A DNA stretch of 64,000 nucleotides. It comes from Cricetomys ansorgei. Its lineage: Eukaryota; Chordata; Mammalia; Rodentia; Nesomyidae. The DNA lies in the NCBI GenBank assembly GCA_026225945.1, contig JAMJFZ010002307.1, positions 1,081,001 to 1,145,000 on the forward strand. The letters are read 5' to 3'. Of this stretch, positions 1-9,710 are shown piece by piece (the first letter of the stretch is position 1; each line of letters opens with the position of its first letter). The notes below the pieces were generated by a model that saw nothing but the letters and a program-made list of their open reading frames with translations, did no database searches and was not told the origin of the DNA. The translations under genes were made by a program, and so were the position numbers.

Positions 1-1080
1 ATTCCTGGATCCTGTGAATCCTCACATGGAGGAGGAACAGTACCACACACTAGATGCTTACAAACAGAGGCAGACCCTTGGGGAGCCCTGCCTGGGCCCT
101 TCAAGGTTCAGGCACCAAACTGGCCTGTAAGTGAGTCTTCAAAACACCGCTCCACTATTCTATCACACCATCTGATTTTGGATAGCACAGAAAATGATAT
201 AGTCAGTGAACCCTATCAGCAGGGCCACTGCCACACTCCTGTAGTCATAACATGAGTTCCTTGGTCAGATTTATTATGAAACAGCTCCCTGATCAGAAGC
301 AACTCTGTGCAAAACATCACTGTAGTGGTTAAGGAATTTTGTGACCCATGGACAGCAATCTTCACAAAACTGCATATAGGAAGGAACATGATGTCAACAT
401 CCTCCCAATAAGAACAAATTTCTGTCCTTATTACAGTGGCCCAACACAATCAACCTGCCACTAGGTCACTGGCTGATCATCCTGGGGAATGGCACTCTAT
501 CAGGGCCATGTTCGTGGGTACTGCTGGCATACTGTACATTCAACAGTGGCCACATGCAGATCAGCCTTAGTGAGTGAAAATCCATACTGCTAAGACATAC
601 TAGCACCCATCTCCTTCAGGATAACTGAATTATGCAGAGCCCAGTGAAGTCCAACGGATGTGGAGGAGGTTGGCTGATACCATGCATGGATTTGCCCCTA
701 AAAGGAGAGCATACCAGAAAACAGGCAGGCCATCCCATCCACATAACTAACCTCCTCTGCTGACACGCCCTCTGGTGAACAAGTACATGGGGCACAAGTA
801 TCTTCAGGATGTTTTGCCCGTTCAGTTATGCCTATTCATACACTTTCCCAAGCTTCCTTTCATGGGTTTTCTAATCCTGTTCTCCGCATACCACAGACCA
901 CCTAGCCAATCATTAGACACAACTCATAAATCAGTCAGTAAATGCACGCCAGCACTTTTCCTGCTGGGCAAAGTAACTAGCACACTGCTCACAGTTCTGC
1001 TTCTGGAAGGATTCCCCAGGACCACTACCCAGACGTGTGCCAAAATGTAGTACACGCTACAGATAACCGTGCTTGTGGGG
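1..1080 (-). mobile_element. ERVL-type endogenous retrovirus pol remnant (RNase H to integrase)
   Basis: Read on the minus strand, this is a decayed class III (ERVL-like) pol. A zinc-binding CxxC segment lies near 517-540, a WQVD core-domain start near 447-461 and an SDQGTH-type catalytic-core motif near 250-270, in the order expected of an integrase. Less certain RNase H-like sequence lies at about 700-1050. Stops and frame changes are frequent, so no protein is encoded. The element runs off the left edge of the window. Family assignment rests on motif order and recall of the ERVL group, without a database search. Confidence 0.6.
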
Positions 1081-1381
1081 AGCCTGAACATCACACATGC
1101 CAGGCCTTAGTCCTTTTTCCTGTCAAGGGATTTTAGGAAACTCCCCAACAGGCCATAGGTGTAGGCTGGGAGTTAGGAGGGTGGGGGGCAAGTACAGCAA
1201 AGTGGACAGAGAGCATCAGGACCACTTCCTCCTTATTTGAACCTCGATAGCCTGATCACAAGTATACTCCTTAGTGATGGAGCACTGATGAAGGTAAGAA
1301 TATGAAAGCTTAAAATCTGCTCTAGTATATTAATTACTTGGAATAACTCGCTGGTTTGCCTTTTATATAGGACAAACAGGA
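1081..1381. other. Unassigned stretch between ERVL remnant and MaLR LTR
   Basis: No recognisable repeat or gene. It sits where the middle of an ERVL reverse transcriptase would be expected. It may be deleted or diverged retroviral sequence, but nothing here proves that. Confidence 0.4.
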
Positions 1382-1799
1382 GAGCTGAATAGGTCACTGT
1401 GGTTGTTTGAAGGAAAATAGCCCCCATAGGCTCAGAGGGAATGGCAATATTAGGAGGTGTGACCTTGTTGGAGTAGGTGTGGCCTTGTCTGTGGAAGTGT
1501 CAGTGGGGGGGTAAGCTTTGAAGTTTTCAAATGTTCAAGCAGGGCCAGTGACTCTTTCTCTTCCTGCTGTCTGGTGATCTGGATGAAGAACTCTCAGCTC
1601 CTTCTCCAGTACCATGTCTGCAATGAACTATGGCTGTCCTAGAACTCACTCTGTAGACCAGGCTGGCCTTGAACTCAGAGATCTGCCTGCCTCTGCCTCC
1701 CAAGTGCTAGGATTAAAGGCATGTGCCAGGACTGCCTGGCAAATGTTTTTCTTTTTAAGAGTTGCCATGGTCACAGCAACAGCAACCATAACTAAGACA
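1382..1799 (+). mobile_element. ERVL-MaLR LTR (MT/ORR1-like), interrupted by B1
   Basis: Plus-strand copy with the rodent MaLR hallmarks 'cccccataggctcag' near the 5' end, 'aggtgtgaccttgttgga' in the middle and a '...taactaagaca' 3' end. A minus-strand B1 lies in the 3' half. It is flanked on both sides by ERVL pol sequence in the opposite orientation, so it appears to have inserted into the older ERVL. The subfamily is not assigned. Confidence 0.6.
1631..1740 (-). mobile_element. B1 SINE (7SL-derived)
   Basis: Antisense B1: 'ggctgtcctagaactcac', 'gaccaggctggccttgaa' and 'tctgcctcccaagtgcta' in order. It is nested within the MaLR LTR, making it the youngest layer of this nest. Confidence 0.9.
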
Positions 1800-2290
1800 G
1801 ACCAGTGGCAATCACTACTTGCGCATCTTTCAAGTCCTTGGTGATGACACTGATCTCAAATGCCTCCTGAAAGGAGTGCTGCTCTGGATGTACTGTCTTC
1901 CACTGGGGCTTCACCACTCCAACAGTTCGTTCCATTGGTCCAAACAAGGAATGGAGTCCACTGATAAGAGTCCAAAACAAGGACTCTATGACTACTCCAC
2001 TCAAGCACTCCAAAATTGGGGAGATAAGCACAGACTGAGTTCAAACACAATGACATTTTGAGTCTCTCAATCTATCAGAGTTCAATAGTCCCCCAAAGGT
2101 ATGATTATGCCCTTTACCCAGAGCACAGCCGACCTCATAAAAGACCACTGGTCCCTTGGAAAGGCTGGGGGTGAAATTGAAAGCATAAATTTTGATGGAT
2201 GTACCAGGGACATTGCTGAAGGGGACTCAGCCTGCCCTCCATTTAGAAGTTCTGTGAACTGCTCAGATCTGTGACACGCTATCTTTTATT
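1800..2290 (-). mobile_element. ERVL-type pol remnant (protease / start of reverse transcriptase)
   Basis: On the minus strand, open but broken frames resemble the protease-to-RT junction of ERVL-class pol, ending at about 1800 where the MaLR LTR begins. With the 1-1080 segment it would be one element, 5' part here and 3' part to the left, lacking most of the RT. Stops interrupt every frame. Assignment is less certain than for the integrase part. Confidence 0.45.
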
Positions 2291-2540
2291 ATTCTGCTTA
2301 TACCTTATTTCAATTCTGAGAACAACATAATCAATAAGCTACAGGTATGCAGAAGTGAGACTAATCTTCCTGTTTGGCTCTGCTGTGCATCATGGTCACC
2401 CCTCCCATCCGGTTCCCCAAGTCAGTGGCTGCAATTCCTACTGTAATCTCTGCCCTTAAAGTATAGAACCCAGAGTTCTTTCAGGATGTTGGGATGTATT
2501 TCAACAATTTCAGTGAGTATATCTTTTCTTAAGGCAGTAG
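2291..2540. other. Unassigned, possibly further ERV sequence
   Basis: No diagnostic motif seen. It could extend the minus-strand ERVL remnant upstream. Confidence 0.3.
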
Positions 2541-2645
2541 TATCTCATATGGCTCAAGCTAGCCTTGAACTCCCTACGTAGCCTAGGATGACTGAATGTT
2601 TGACCCTCTCGCATGCTGGGATGACAGATACGCACAACCACTCCC
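2541..2645 (-). mobile_element. Diverged B1-like SINE
   Basis: Antisense B1 skeleton ('agccttgaactcccta', 'gcatgctgggatgacag', 'gcacaaccactcc') with many substitutions, so an old B1 or the B1 part of a B4. Confidence 0.65.
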
Positions 2646-4050
2646 AACCCCAATGAGTAGATCGTAAATGACAATCAGGCTCACTTCCCCATCTCCCCAA
2701 GCCTATAGATCCCAACTTGGCCATCACCCCACAGCAGGTCCAGCATTCCCAGCCTGCTCTGGAAACCGCATGTGGGACCACATTGCAGTTAGCTTGCAGG
2801 GAAATCTAGTTACATAGTTCATCATAACTCCTCAAGCTGAAGTGCAGAATCCCTGCTTTAATGCACCCACATCACTGAATTCAGTCTGACCTAACTTTCT
2901 TTCCTCTGTCAGCTGGCTACCAATTCTACCATATAGGCCTAGGACGTCTGTCTGTGTTTCTTACGAAACTCACACAGTTCCCTCAGAGCACAGCATGTCC
3001 TCACAACCTTTATGGCTGACTGAGGCTTCTAGCCACAGAATCAGAGTGTTGGGAGGTCCTGAGTAGCCAGTGCGCCTAGGGTGAGGTTTCCGCAAGGGCA
3101 CACAAAATTCCTCGGGAAGGAAATGGAGACGTCACTCATCACAATTTGGGGTTCAGTCCTCACCTTCATCAGAGTTTTGTCCTATTTCCTGGTTCCAACT
3201 TTCAGATGTTATCCAATATACTCAGGGTGCTATGTCTTTAGACCCCAACCTAAAACCTGAACCCCATGCCTTCACAACCAATACTCTAATCATGAAGTAC
3301 TTATTTAAACTTCGCTCACCTTCCTGACTGATGTTCCGGGAGAGCCAAGGCAGCAGTGCTAAGTACTAAAACCTAAGTGAATACTTAGTAAACATTGCAA
3401 AATTAAACTGTGCATCTCCATACCTCTCAGCTTCCCGCTATTTAATTTTCAGACTATTTTATGCACCTATCAAAGGTCTGACCTGCTAATAGTGTCTCTT
3501 TAAAAGAAAAGACTTGTTCACCAAGAGAAAAACATGAAATACTTGACTGCTCACATTTTTCCAAGATGATATAAAACTTATTCTAACCACTAATTTTCAT
3601 TTCCCCTTGAATTAAAAATACCAGAATCCTCAGCACATATTTTTCATATGATTCTGACTTTAGCATGAATCACCTGTAATTATTTCACCTCCACACCTAG
3701 TAAGTAATTAAGTACCAATTCTAATAACTTTTCTAACGTATATAAACCAAATCCATCCAGCAGAACACAGTACTCTTGCATCTTACAGAAAAAAAAGTCC
3801 TTTTCAGAAATACACCTTCATATCTTAACTCTGACAACTCAGCAATCCAAAAGCAATAGCTGGGTGTGGTCTTCATCACCATGGTACCCTGGTGAGCCAA
3901 GGTTTTCCAAAGGGAAGCAGTCACTCCCACGGTGTACAAGTACTGTAAGGTCAGGGTCCTATAGGGACACCAGCTGGCCTTGCTTCTCTACTGAGTCAAT
4001 TAATGTGATTAGACGCAATGTTAACCTCCCAGGAGACAGGAATGACACTC
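2646..4050. other. Unassigned non-coding DNA
   Basis: No gene, SINE or LTR could be recognised. Open frames are short and not protein-like. A run of about 18 T follows at 4052. Confidence 0.4.
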
Positions 4051-4069
4051 TTTTTTTTTTTTTTTTTTG
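4051..4069. repeat. Poly-T tract
   Basis: Uninterrupted T run of about 18 bases. No SINE body is evident on either side, so its origin is unclear. Confidence 0.8.
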
Positions 4070-5166
4070 CTCAAGATCTTTTTCTTGTATATAAAAATTG
4101 CTTAAATTATGTATGAATCTTTAATTGGTATTATTATAATTTTTATACTGGGCCTTAAGCAACTATACCAGCCATAAGGGAAGCACTGCCATTGTAACCA
4201 ACAAGCAAAAACCTAGCCCCAAACTATATGATTAAAGGGACAAGAAGAGCACACCCTGGAGCTACCTAAGAAGTCTCTCTTGTGAAAATAAGTCATATAA
4301 ATAGGTCCTCTGCATCCTTAAGTTCAGGAGCACTATGGCATTCTGAGCTTGCAATGTCTCTGCTTCCCAGGAATTGTCATTATGGCTTTGTAAATAAGAA
4401 AATGCATGGCAGGGCAGGCTGATGGAAATGAGAACACATCTCTTAATCATGTCTGCAAACCATTCACGTCTTCCTCAGTTATGAAGATAACACAAACTAA
4501 ACCCACAAAGGTCACAGACACGCACACTGGACAGACCCACCTTCATATCAAGTGTCTGCAGGCAAGAACCCCTTCTGCAACAGTGGACCCCTCTCTGCTC
4601 AGTTATGATACTCAGATACTACAAGACAATAACAGTCTATCAAAGGGGAGGAGGAGGGGAATCAGTTACCTTCAGCAACCAAAACATGGAAATATACAAA
4701 TATATATATACCTAGATACTTCCACCAATCAAGGGGGGAAATGGGCTCTGGTTGTCTTTTACTGGGAAATTCTTTATGTGGAAAACTCAATTTTCCCTAA
4801 GCAGTATGTTTACACAGGACACAATTTAATAAATGATTTGTTTTGTTTTCTACTTTCCCTTTAGTATAATGATTCTGGCAATCCGATTAACTTTCAGCCA
4901 TAATTCACAAACCTAACTGCATTTGTGTAAGCTAACTACATAGAAACCGTGCGATACACTACCTAATCACACTCTGATCTAGGATACAGTGTTTATTATA
5001 GTTAACAGTGTTTATGTCCCACCTCATCAGATCTATTTCTCACTCAACTAAAAGACTGTATCTTTTCACATTTATAGATTCCTCACTACTCTGGAGCCAA
5101 CTTACTAAAGGCAGGAGCTGATTCTAGCTTTTATCTGTGGACTCACCTAACAGCACTTAGTTAGAC
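4070..5166. other. Unassigned non-coding DNA
   Basis: A 152-codon plus-strand open frame (4406-4864) is low in complexity towards its end and resembles no family I know, so I treat it as chance. Around 5040-5160 there is faint L2/MIR-like wording ('gcaggagctgattctagc'). Confidence 0.4.
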
Positions 5167-5390
5167 CAGTGGTTCTCAACCTTCCTAATGCTGTGACCCC
5201 TTAATATAGTTCCTCATGTTGTGGTGACCCCAACCATAAAATTATTTTCATTGCTACTTTATGACTGTAATTTTGCTACTGTTATGAATCTCAACGTAAA
5301 TAGATGATATGCAGATGGTCTTAGGTAACCCCTGTGAAAGGCTCATTCAATTCCCAAAAGGGGTCACAAACCACAGGTTGAGAACCACTG
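5167..5390 (+). mobile_element. URR1-type hAT-Charlie DNA transposon (non-autonomous)
   Basis: Complete short element with perfect 15-bp terminal inverted repeats CAGTGGTTCTCAACC / GGTTGAGAACCACTG. It is flanked by an 8-bp target duplication (agttagac at 5159-5166, acttagac at 5391-5398, 7 of 8 identical). The internal sequence matches the abundant rodent URR1 family and has no coding capacity. Confidence 0.88.
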
Positions 5391-6535
5391 ACTTAGACAA
5401 TAACTAAAACTGTTAAATGGTTTTAGTACACAAGGGAAATGTTTACATATATGAACTTGAAGAACCCACAAATGACTTCTTTCACAAAGCTTAAATATAC
5501 ATAGTTGAAGAAAATGGGAGAATAACAACTGGTGAATCAACACTAAGAAGGACTTGGACCATTCAAATGTTACCTACAGTGGCAGAGGAACTCCAAAAAC
5601 CTTAACAGTGGCAAAAACTGCCAGTCAACTTTTTCATAACTTGAAATCAATCAAAGGCTTGCAATAAGCAAGGGAGCATATCCAAGAATCACCACTAGCA
5701 GAACAGAGGCTCCGCGACAGAGCCTCCTGCCGTTGCCCTGTTCTGCCCAACACCGATGACCTGAAGGCACAGTAAACCCCAGCAGCCTGGGGGTCACCCA
5801 GGGACTCTTCCAAAGGCTCATTCTCAGAAGCTGCCATTCTTGAGCCTGTCCAACTTGCTCCCTGGAAATGCTGCTCCTGTGCTTATCGGCATCTGATCTG
5901 ACACAGGTTGCCAGGATAGTAACCTTTCCCCAGAACGGCCTCAGTCAAAAGCAAACAGGGCCAACCTTTTTAAAACTCATCTGCCAGAGGCAGTGGTAAC
6001 AGCTACACACAGAACAAGCAAACATACAAAGATAAGAATAACATGTTCATGGATGAATAACATGGTCATGAGTTATTTTTAAAAAGATCCAACGTTTTTC
6101 TGAAAATCTAAAAGGCCAAGTTTGTTCATAAATTTGTATGCTTGCTCAGGATCTTGCCTGTGTATGCACACACTCTGGAAAGAGACCTAAGATGGTCCTA
6201 AGATCTTGCCTCTGGCTCTGCAGAAGTAGCAAATGAAGGTAAAGGCCGATTTACATACTGATCACACGCGCATCGTGGGCATGCACTATCATTCAGAGAT
6301 CTTTGGCAAAAGCTAGATGCATTAGTTCTATCCATTAATGAAAACAATGCATTGTGTGTGGCCAGTAATCTAAACAGAGCTCAATGGCTGCACGTAAGGA
6401 CATAGAGCTGACATAATACATCAAGAACGGGGTTAATATCAAACAAACAGCAACAAGACCAAATCCCAGGGATGAGAAAGGAGCAAATACCCAGAGAGAA
6501 TACATATAACATATTTTATATGTCCAGTTCTCAGC
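5391..6535. other. Unassigned non-coding DNA
   Basis: No recognisable gene or repeat. Minus-strand open frames near 5.7 and 6.5 kb are short, and the latter is disrupted by the poly-A tract. Confidence 0.4.
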
Positions 6536-6560
6536 AAAAAAAAAAAAAAAAAAAAAAAAA
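6536..6560. repeat. Poly-A tract (25 A)
   Basis: Uninterrupted A run. The upstream DNA does not read as a SINE, so it may be the tail of an unrecognised retroposed sequence or a simple repeat. Confidence 0.9.
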
Positions 6561-6879
6561 GCTGAGCTACACAACAAACACAGGGCATACAGACAGACGG
6601 GAAGGGGGCGCAACCAGCAGAAAGACACACTTCCTAGACTTACCAGACCAAGCCATTGAAATGGGCAACTTTAAAATTTTCATAGACACACCCTCAGAAA
6701 GCTCATGGGAATAATATTTTAATAAAAGAGAAGAAACAGACTTGATATTAATTCCGCTGGGGTCAATCACAGTTGCACTGCAATGAAATGACAGTGAAAT
6801 GCGGGTATGGAGTATGGCAACAGCCGCAGACATTACAGTCCAGTCACAAAACCCGCCTGCTATAACTAAGGTTTATATC
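6561..6879. other. Unassigned non-coding DNA
   Basis: No feature recognised between the poly-A tract and the L1 fragment. Confidence 0.35.
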
Positions 6880-7820
6880 CCGATTGTATAAAATTATTTA
6901 ATTGGACAATGAAAACTCAATAAAATGGACAACAGCTTTGAACAGCTGCCTCACAGAAGAAAATACAGGTGGCAAACAACAGCACAAGAAAATATCTTTC
7001 ATATTAGTTAACTAAAACCATCTGTGAAAGCCAGGCGAGGAAGTACACAGCTGCAATCCTACGCGCAGGAGGTAATGGAAGGACAATCAAGAAGAATCAA
7101 GGCTAACTTCAGCTACAGAGCCAGTTGGAGGCCAGATTGGGCTATTTGAGACCCTGTCTCAAATTTAAAAAATTAAAATTAAAAAAAAAATTAATGAATC
7201 ATCAGGAAACACCTAAGTAGCTAAAACGGGAGCCAAAATGGCAAAAGCTGACTGATGCACAGCAATGTGGACCATCCATCCTCAAGAGTAGGAGTACAGC
7301 ATGCAGCAGCCACCATGGAAAATATACTGCGAAACAGTTAACCAGGCACCTGCCATTTGGCCCAACATTCCACTTCTCAATATTTAACCAAAGGAAATGA
7401 AAACTAATGTCTCTTAAGAGTTAAATACTAATGTATCCCAAAAATGCGTTTTTTATAGCAACTTCATTCCAAAATACGAAACTTAGAAACAGCCTAAATG
7501 TCCACCAACCAGTGAGTGAGTGAGTACAGGGTGGCCGACTCACATGAGGAAACACCACACCCCTTTTTAAAGGAGGCACAAAGTGCCAACACTGGCGAGC
7601 TAGAAAAAGCATTCAGTGAAAGTGGGAACAAAGGGGCTACACTGCATCATCCCTCTTACACAATTCCAGAAACGGGGAAATAAATCTGTGGCTATCTGGG
7701 ATAATGACAATGTGCAGACTGTGGTGATGTTGTGCGACCAGGCACTTGTCAAGAGTCTACACAGATAAACTGCTTTAACTAGTGGAAGGTACACCCTAAA
7801 CTAAAATGTGAAAGAATGTC
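6880..7820 (+). mobile_element. Ancient L1 (L1M-like) 3' fragment, interrupted by a SINE
   Basis: Sequence order matches the sense-strand end of mammalian L1: '...aaaatggacaacagctttg', then 'catttggcccaacattcca', 'cctaaatgtccaccaac' and a 3' untranslated tail. It is heavily diverged and non-coding. A B1-like SINE at 7029-7195 splits it. Confidence 0.65.
7029..7195 (+). mobile_element. Diverged B1/B4-type SINE
   Basis: Plus-strand 7SL-derived skeleton: 'gccaggcgaggaagtac', 'ggaggccagattgggct', 'gagaccctgtctcaaa', then an A-rich tail. The lack of the classic B1 tail words suggests an old B1 or a B4 relative. It lies inside the L1 fragment. Confidence 0.7.
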
Positions 7821-8500
7821 CTTTGGGAAAATATGCATTAACTCCAATTCAAAGAAGCTAAATCCAAGCTACTGCAAACTGGAGTAAGAAAGGAGACACA
7901 ACAGAGAAATGAAACCCCTAATATTTACCGAATCTAAAAGAAAAAAGTATCATTAGTAAGAAATTAATACACACTGACACAGAGTGGCCTTTCAAAAGTT
8001 TACATTGTACAGGAAATGAGAAAGCTTAACAGAAAGTTACAAGAAACAGGTTGCCAATTACACATTTTTACTTTCTTATAAGGAGCAGCATCTCACCAAC
8101 CTCAATCCATTCCTACTTGTCTTGTGTCATCAAGAGAGAGTTCCTTCAAAGTTTTCTTTGGTCATAAAAGTTCTATATACTTTACAAATCTGATAGTAAA
8201 CAGTAGCAAATGGTGTTAGATTTCAGGATTGCTCCACTAGGCAAATCCCTGTCTGTCCATTCAAGCTTGAGACAAGTTAATTAATGACCATCTCTTTTTT
8301 TCACCACCACACACACACAAAAAGAACAATTGATATTTCTCTGGATTATTTTCTAAGCAGTTTCCTTTTTCTGTGAAGCATTATAATGAGTAAAAAAAAA
8401 AATTTAACTCAAAATTCCTGGGCTAATCACTCCATTAAGACGATACATTTTTCCATTTCATAAAAGAGGTACATCTTAACTTTCTCGTTCTGTTTTATGT
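7821..8500. other. Unassigned AT-rich DNA upstream of the CpG island
   Basis: No gene or repeat recognised. A-rich and CA-rich short runs near 8300-8400. Confidence 0.4.
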
Positions 8501-8521
8501 TTATTCCGCTGGGATTATGCT

Positions 8522-8534
8522 GTTGCTAGGAAAC
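8522..8534. promoter_or_regulatory. RFX X-box-like motif
   Basis: GTTGCTAGGAAAC (reverse complement GTTTCCTAGCAAC) fits the imperfect palindrome bound by RFX factors, common at promoters of ciliary genes. It lies about 150 bp outside the CpG island. The match is direct; function is inferred. Confidence 0.5.
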
Positions 8535-8689
8535 CAGTTCACATTTCCCAGCCCACAGAAATGCCTCCTAGTCATCCTGGGGGACGTCAAACTTCCTCAC
8601 CGGGCAATTCTCCACACACTATCACACTGCTTAGGGACACCAAGAAGGTGCAGCCTAGAATCTTCCCTGAGTCTTTTATCCTAACAGGT

Positions 8690-8783
8690 TTGGCGGAACA
8701 GCCAAACCCAAAAGAAACAAAGTGTGGCGGAGGGAACTAGCGCAGAGCTCCGCACGGCTCATCGGCCGCCGCCACCCCTTCCT
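8690..8783 (+). other. Candidate first exon, plus strand
   Basis: A plus-strand transcript starting near the left edge of the CpG island would meet a strong donor (cct|GTGAGTATT, GT at 8784-8785). No start codon in good context precedes it, so it would be untranslated. Speculative. Confidence 0.25.
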
Positions 8784-9169
8784 GTGAGTATTCCGCAGGC
8801 TTTTCGCCACGCGAGGTGACATGCCTGCTGGCCCACCCGGTGGCAAGATGGCAATCCGTCCAGCGCGCACACGCAAGCCTGTTCCCCCGAGCGGCGCGGT
8901 GAGGAGGATTGGGGCGGAGGGTGTGTCAGTGTCTGCACGGTGGAGGAAGGGGTCAGAATCCGCCGGGGGCGGCCCAGGCGCCTCGGTGGACCTCACGCCC
9001 CGGGCACGCCGCGCCCAGTGCGCGGCCGCCTCCCGAGCCCCGCACTGCGGGAGCAGCGACGACTCCGGCGGAAGCGGCAGAGCAGACGCGGCGTCCCGGG
9101 CGGGGACCGAGGTCGCGCGCTCCGCCAGGTTCTAGTTTCGCGTGGGAACCAGAAACGCCGCTGCGGGGT

Positions 9170-9179
9170 GTCACGTGAC
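9170..9179. promoter_or_regulatory. CLEAR-type E-box GTCACGTGAC
   Basis: Exact match to the 10-bp palindrome recognised by TFEB/TFE3 at lysosomal and autophagy gene promoters (CLEAR network). USF and other E-box factors also bind this core. It sits in the centre of the CpG island. Direct match; regulation inferred. Confidence 0.6.
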
Positions 9180-9346
9180 AGGCTCTCCCCGCGGACCGCC
9201 CCCCCACTGCGCGCACCGCGCCGTTTCCCCAACAGCGCCGAGACCGGAAGGCGTGCGTCGCTCGGCGCCGGCGGGAACAGCGGCTGGGTCAGCACTTCCG
9301 TTCCGCCAGAGCTACGACTGCGGCGCGGCCGGCACGCGAACTTCCC

Positions 9347-9372
9347 ATGGCTGTCCACTCAAGAACGAGCAG
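9347..9372 (+). other. Candidate coding first exon end with splice donor
   Basis: An ATG at 9347 opens a nine-codon frame that meets CAG|GTGCGG (GT at 9373-9374). The Kozak context is weak (C at -3, G at +4). It could be the start of a plus-strand protein continuing in a distant exon, but equally could be chance in GC-rich DNA. Confidence 0.25.
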
Positions 9373-9496
9373 GTGCGGGTCCCCGCGGGCGAGGGCGGGA
9401 GCCTGGCGCCTCCCGGACCCAGGTCCCGGGAGTTTCCCGGCCAAGGTCTCGCGGCTGACGGCAGCTCGGCCACGTTCCCACCCGGGGACACATTAC

Positions 9497-9670
9497 CTGC
9501 TCCTGCTGCCACCGCAGTGCTCTCCGCGCTCTCGGACAAGGGCCAGGCCCACCCCCGTGACTGTGTGCCTAGGAACCCAGGCTGGGACAGCCCACACACC
9601 ACCCGCCGTCCCGGACCTCCTCACCGGAAGTTGATTTCCACCAAGGCCCGCCCAGGCCTGCGCGCGGCGC
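9497..9670 (-). other. Candidate first exon, minus strand
   Basis: A minus-strand transcript starting near the ETS site at 9623-9631 would reach donor AGCAG|GTAATG (GT at 9495-9496 in plus coordinates). An alternative donor CCG|GTGAGG lies at 9623-9624. The GTCACATGAC box would be just upstream. No long in-frame ATG is evident, so the exon would be 5' UTR. A gene reading left into the 1-8.6 kb region is possible but unproved. Confidence 0.3.
9623..9631. promoter_or_regulatory. ETS/GABP site ACCGGAAGT
   Basis: Canonical ETS-family core site as found near start sites of housekeeping genes. It lies 60 bp from the E-box decamer at 9690. Confidence 0.55.
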
Positions 9671-9689
9671 TCCAGTCACCCGCAGGCGC

Positions 9690-9699
9690 GTCACATGAC
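9690..9699. promoter_or_regulatory. M-box/CLEAR-like E-box GTCACATGAC
   Basis: Reverse complement GTCATGTGAC, the M-box form bound by MITF/TFE3/TFEB. Second such decamer in the same island, 520 bp from the palindromic copy. Confidence 0.5.
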
Positions 9700-9710
9700 C
9701 CCAGGCTGAA

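Larger units (their letters stand above)
8670..9710. promoter_or_regulatory. CpG island, probable TATA-less (possibly bidirectional) promoter
   Basis: About 1 kb of strongly GC- and CpG-rich DNA in an otherwise AT-rich window, with no TATA box. Visible sites include GC boxes (near 8909 and 9195), a YY1-like 'ggcaagatggc' near 8842, ETS sites (ACCGGAAG at 9243; ACCGGAAGT at 9623-9631; 'acttccg' at 9294), and TFE/MITF-type decamers at 9170 and 9690. Splice-donor-like sites occur on both strands, consistent with a housekeeping promoter and untranslated or partly coding first exons. The long GC-driven open frames overlap one another on both strands and are not credible proteins. I cannot name the gene. 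Confidence 0.85.

Noticed and set aside
1614..1844. 76-codon frame reading through B1
   Set aside because: B1 antisense routinely gives such short frames; similar cases at 58187 and 63358.
4406..4864. 152-codon plus-strand frame
   Set aside because: No domain, low-complexity IYIY-type segment, no promoter or splice context, likely chance.
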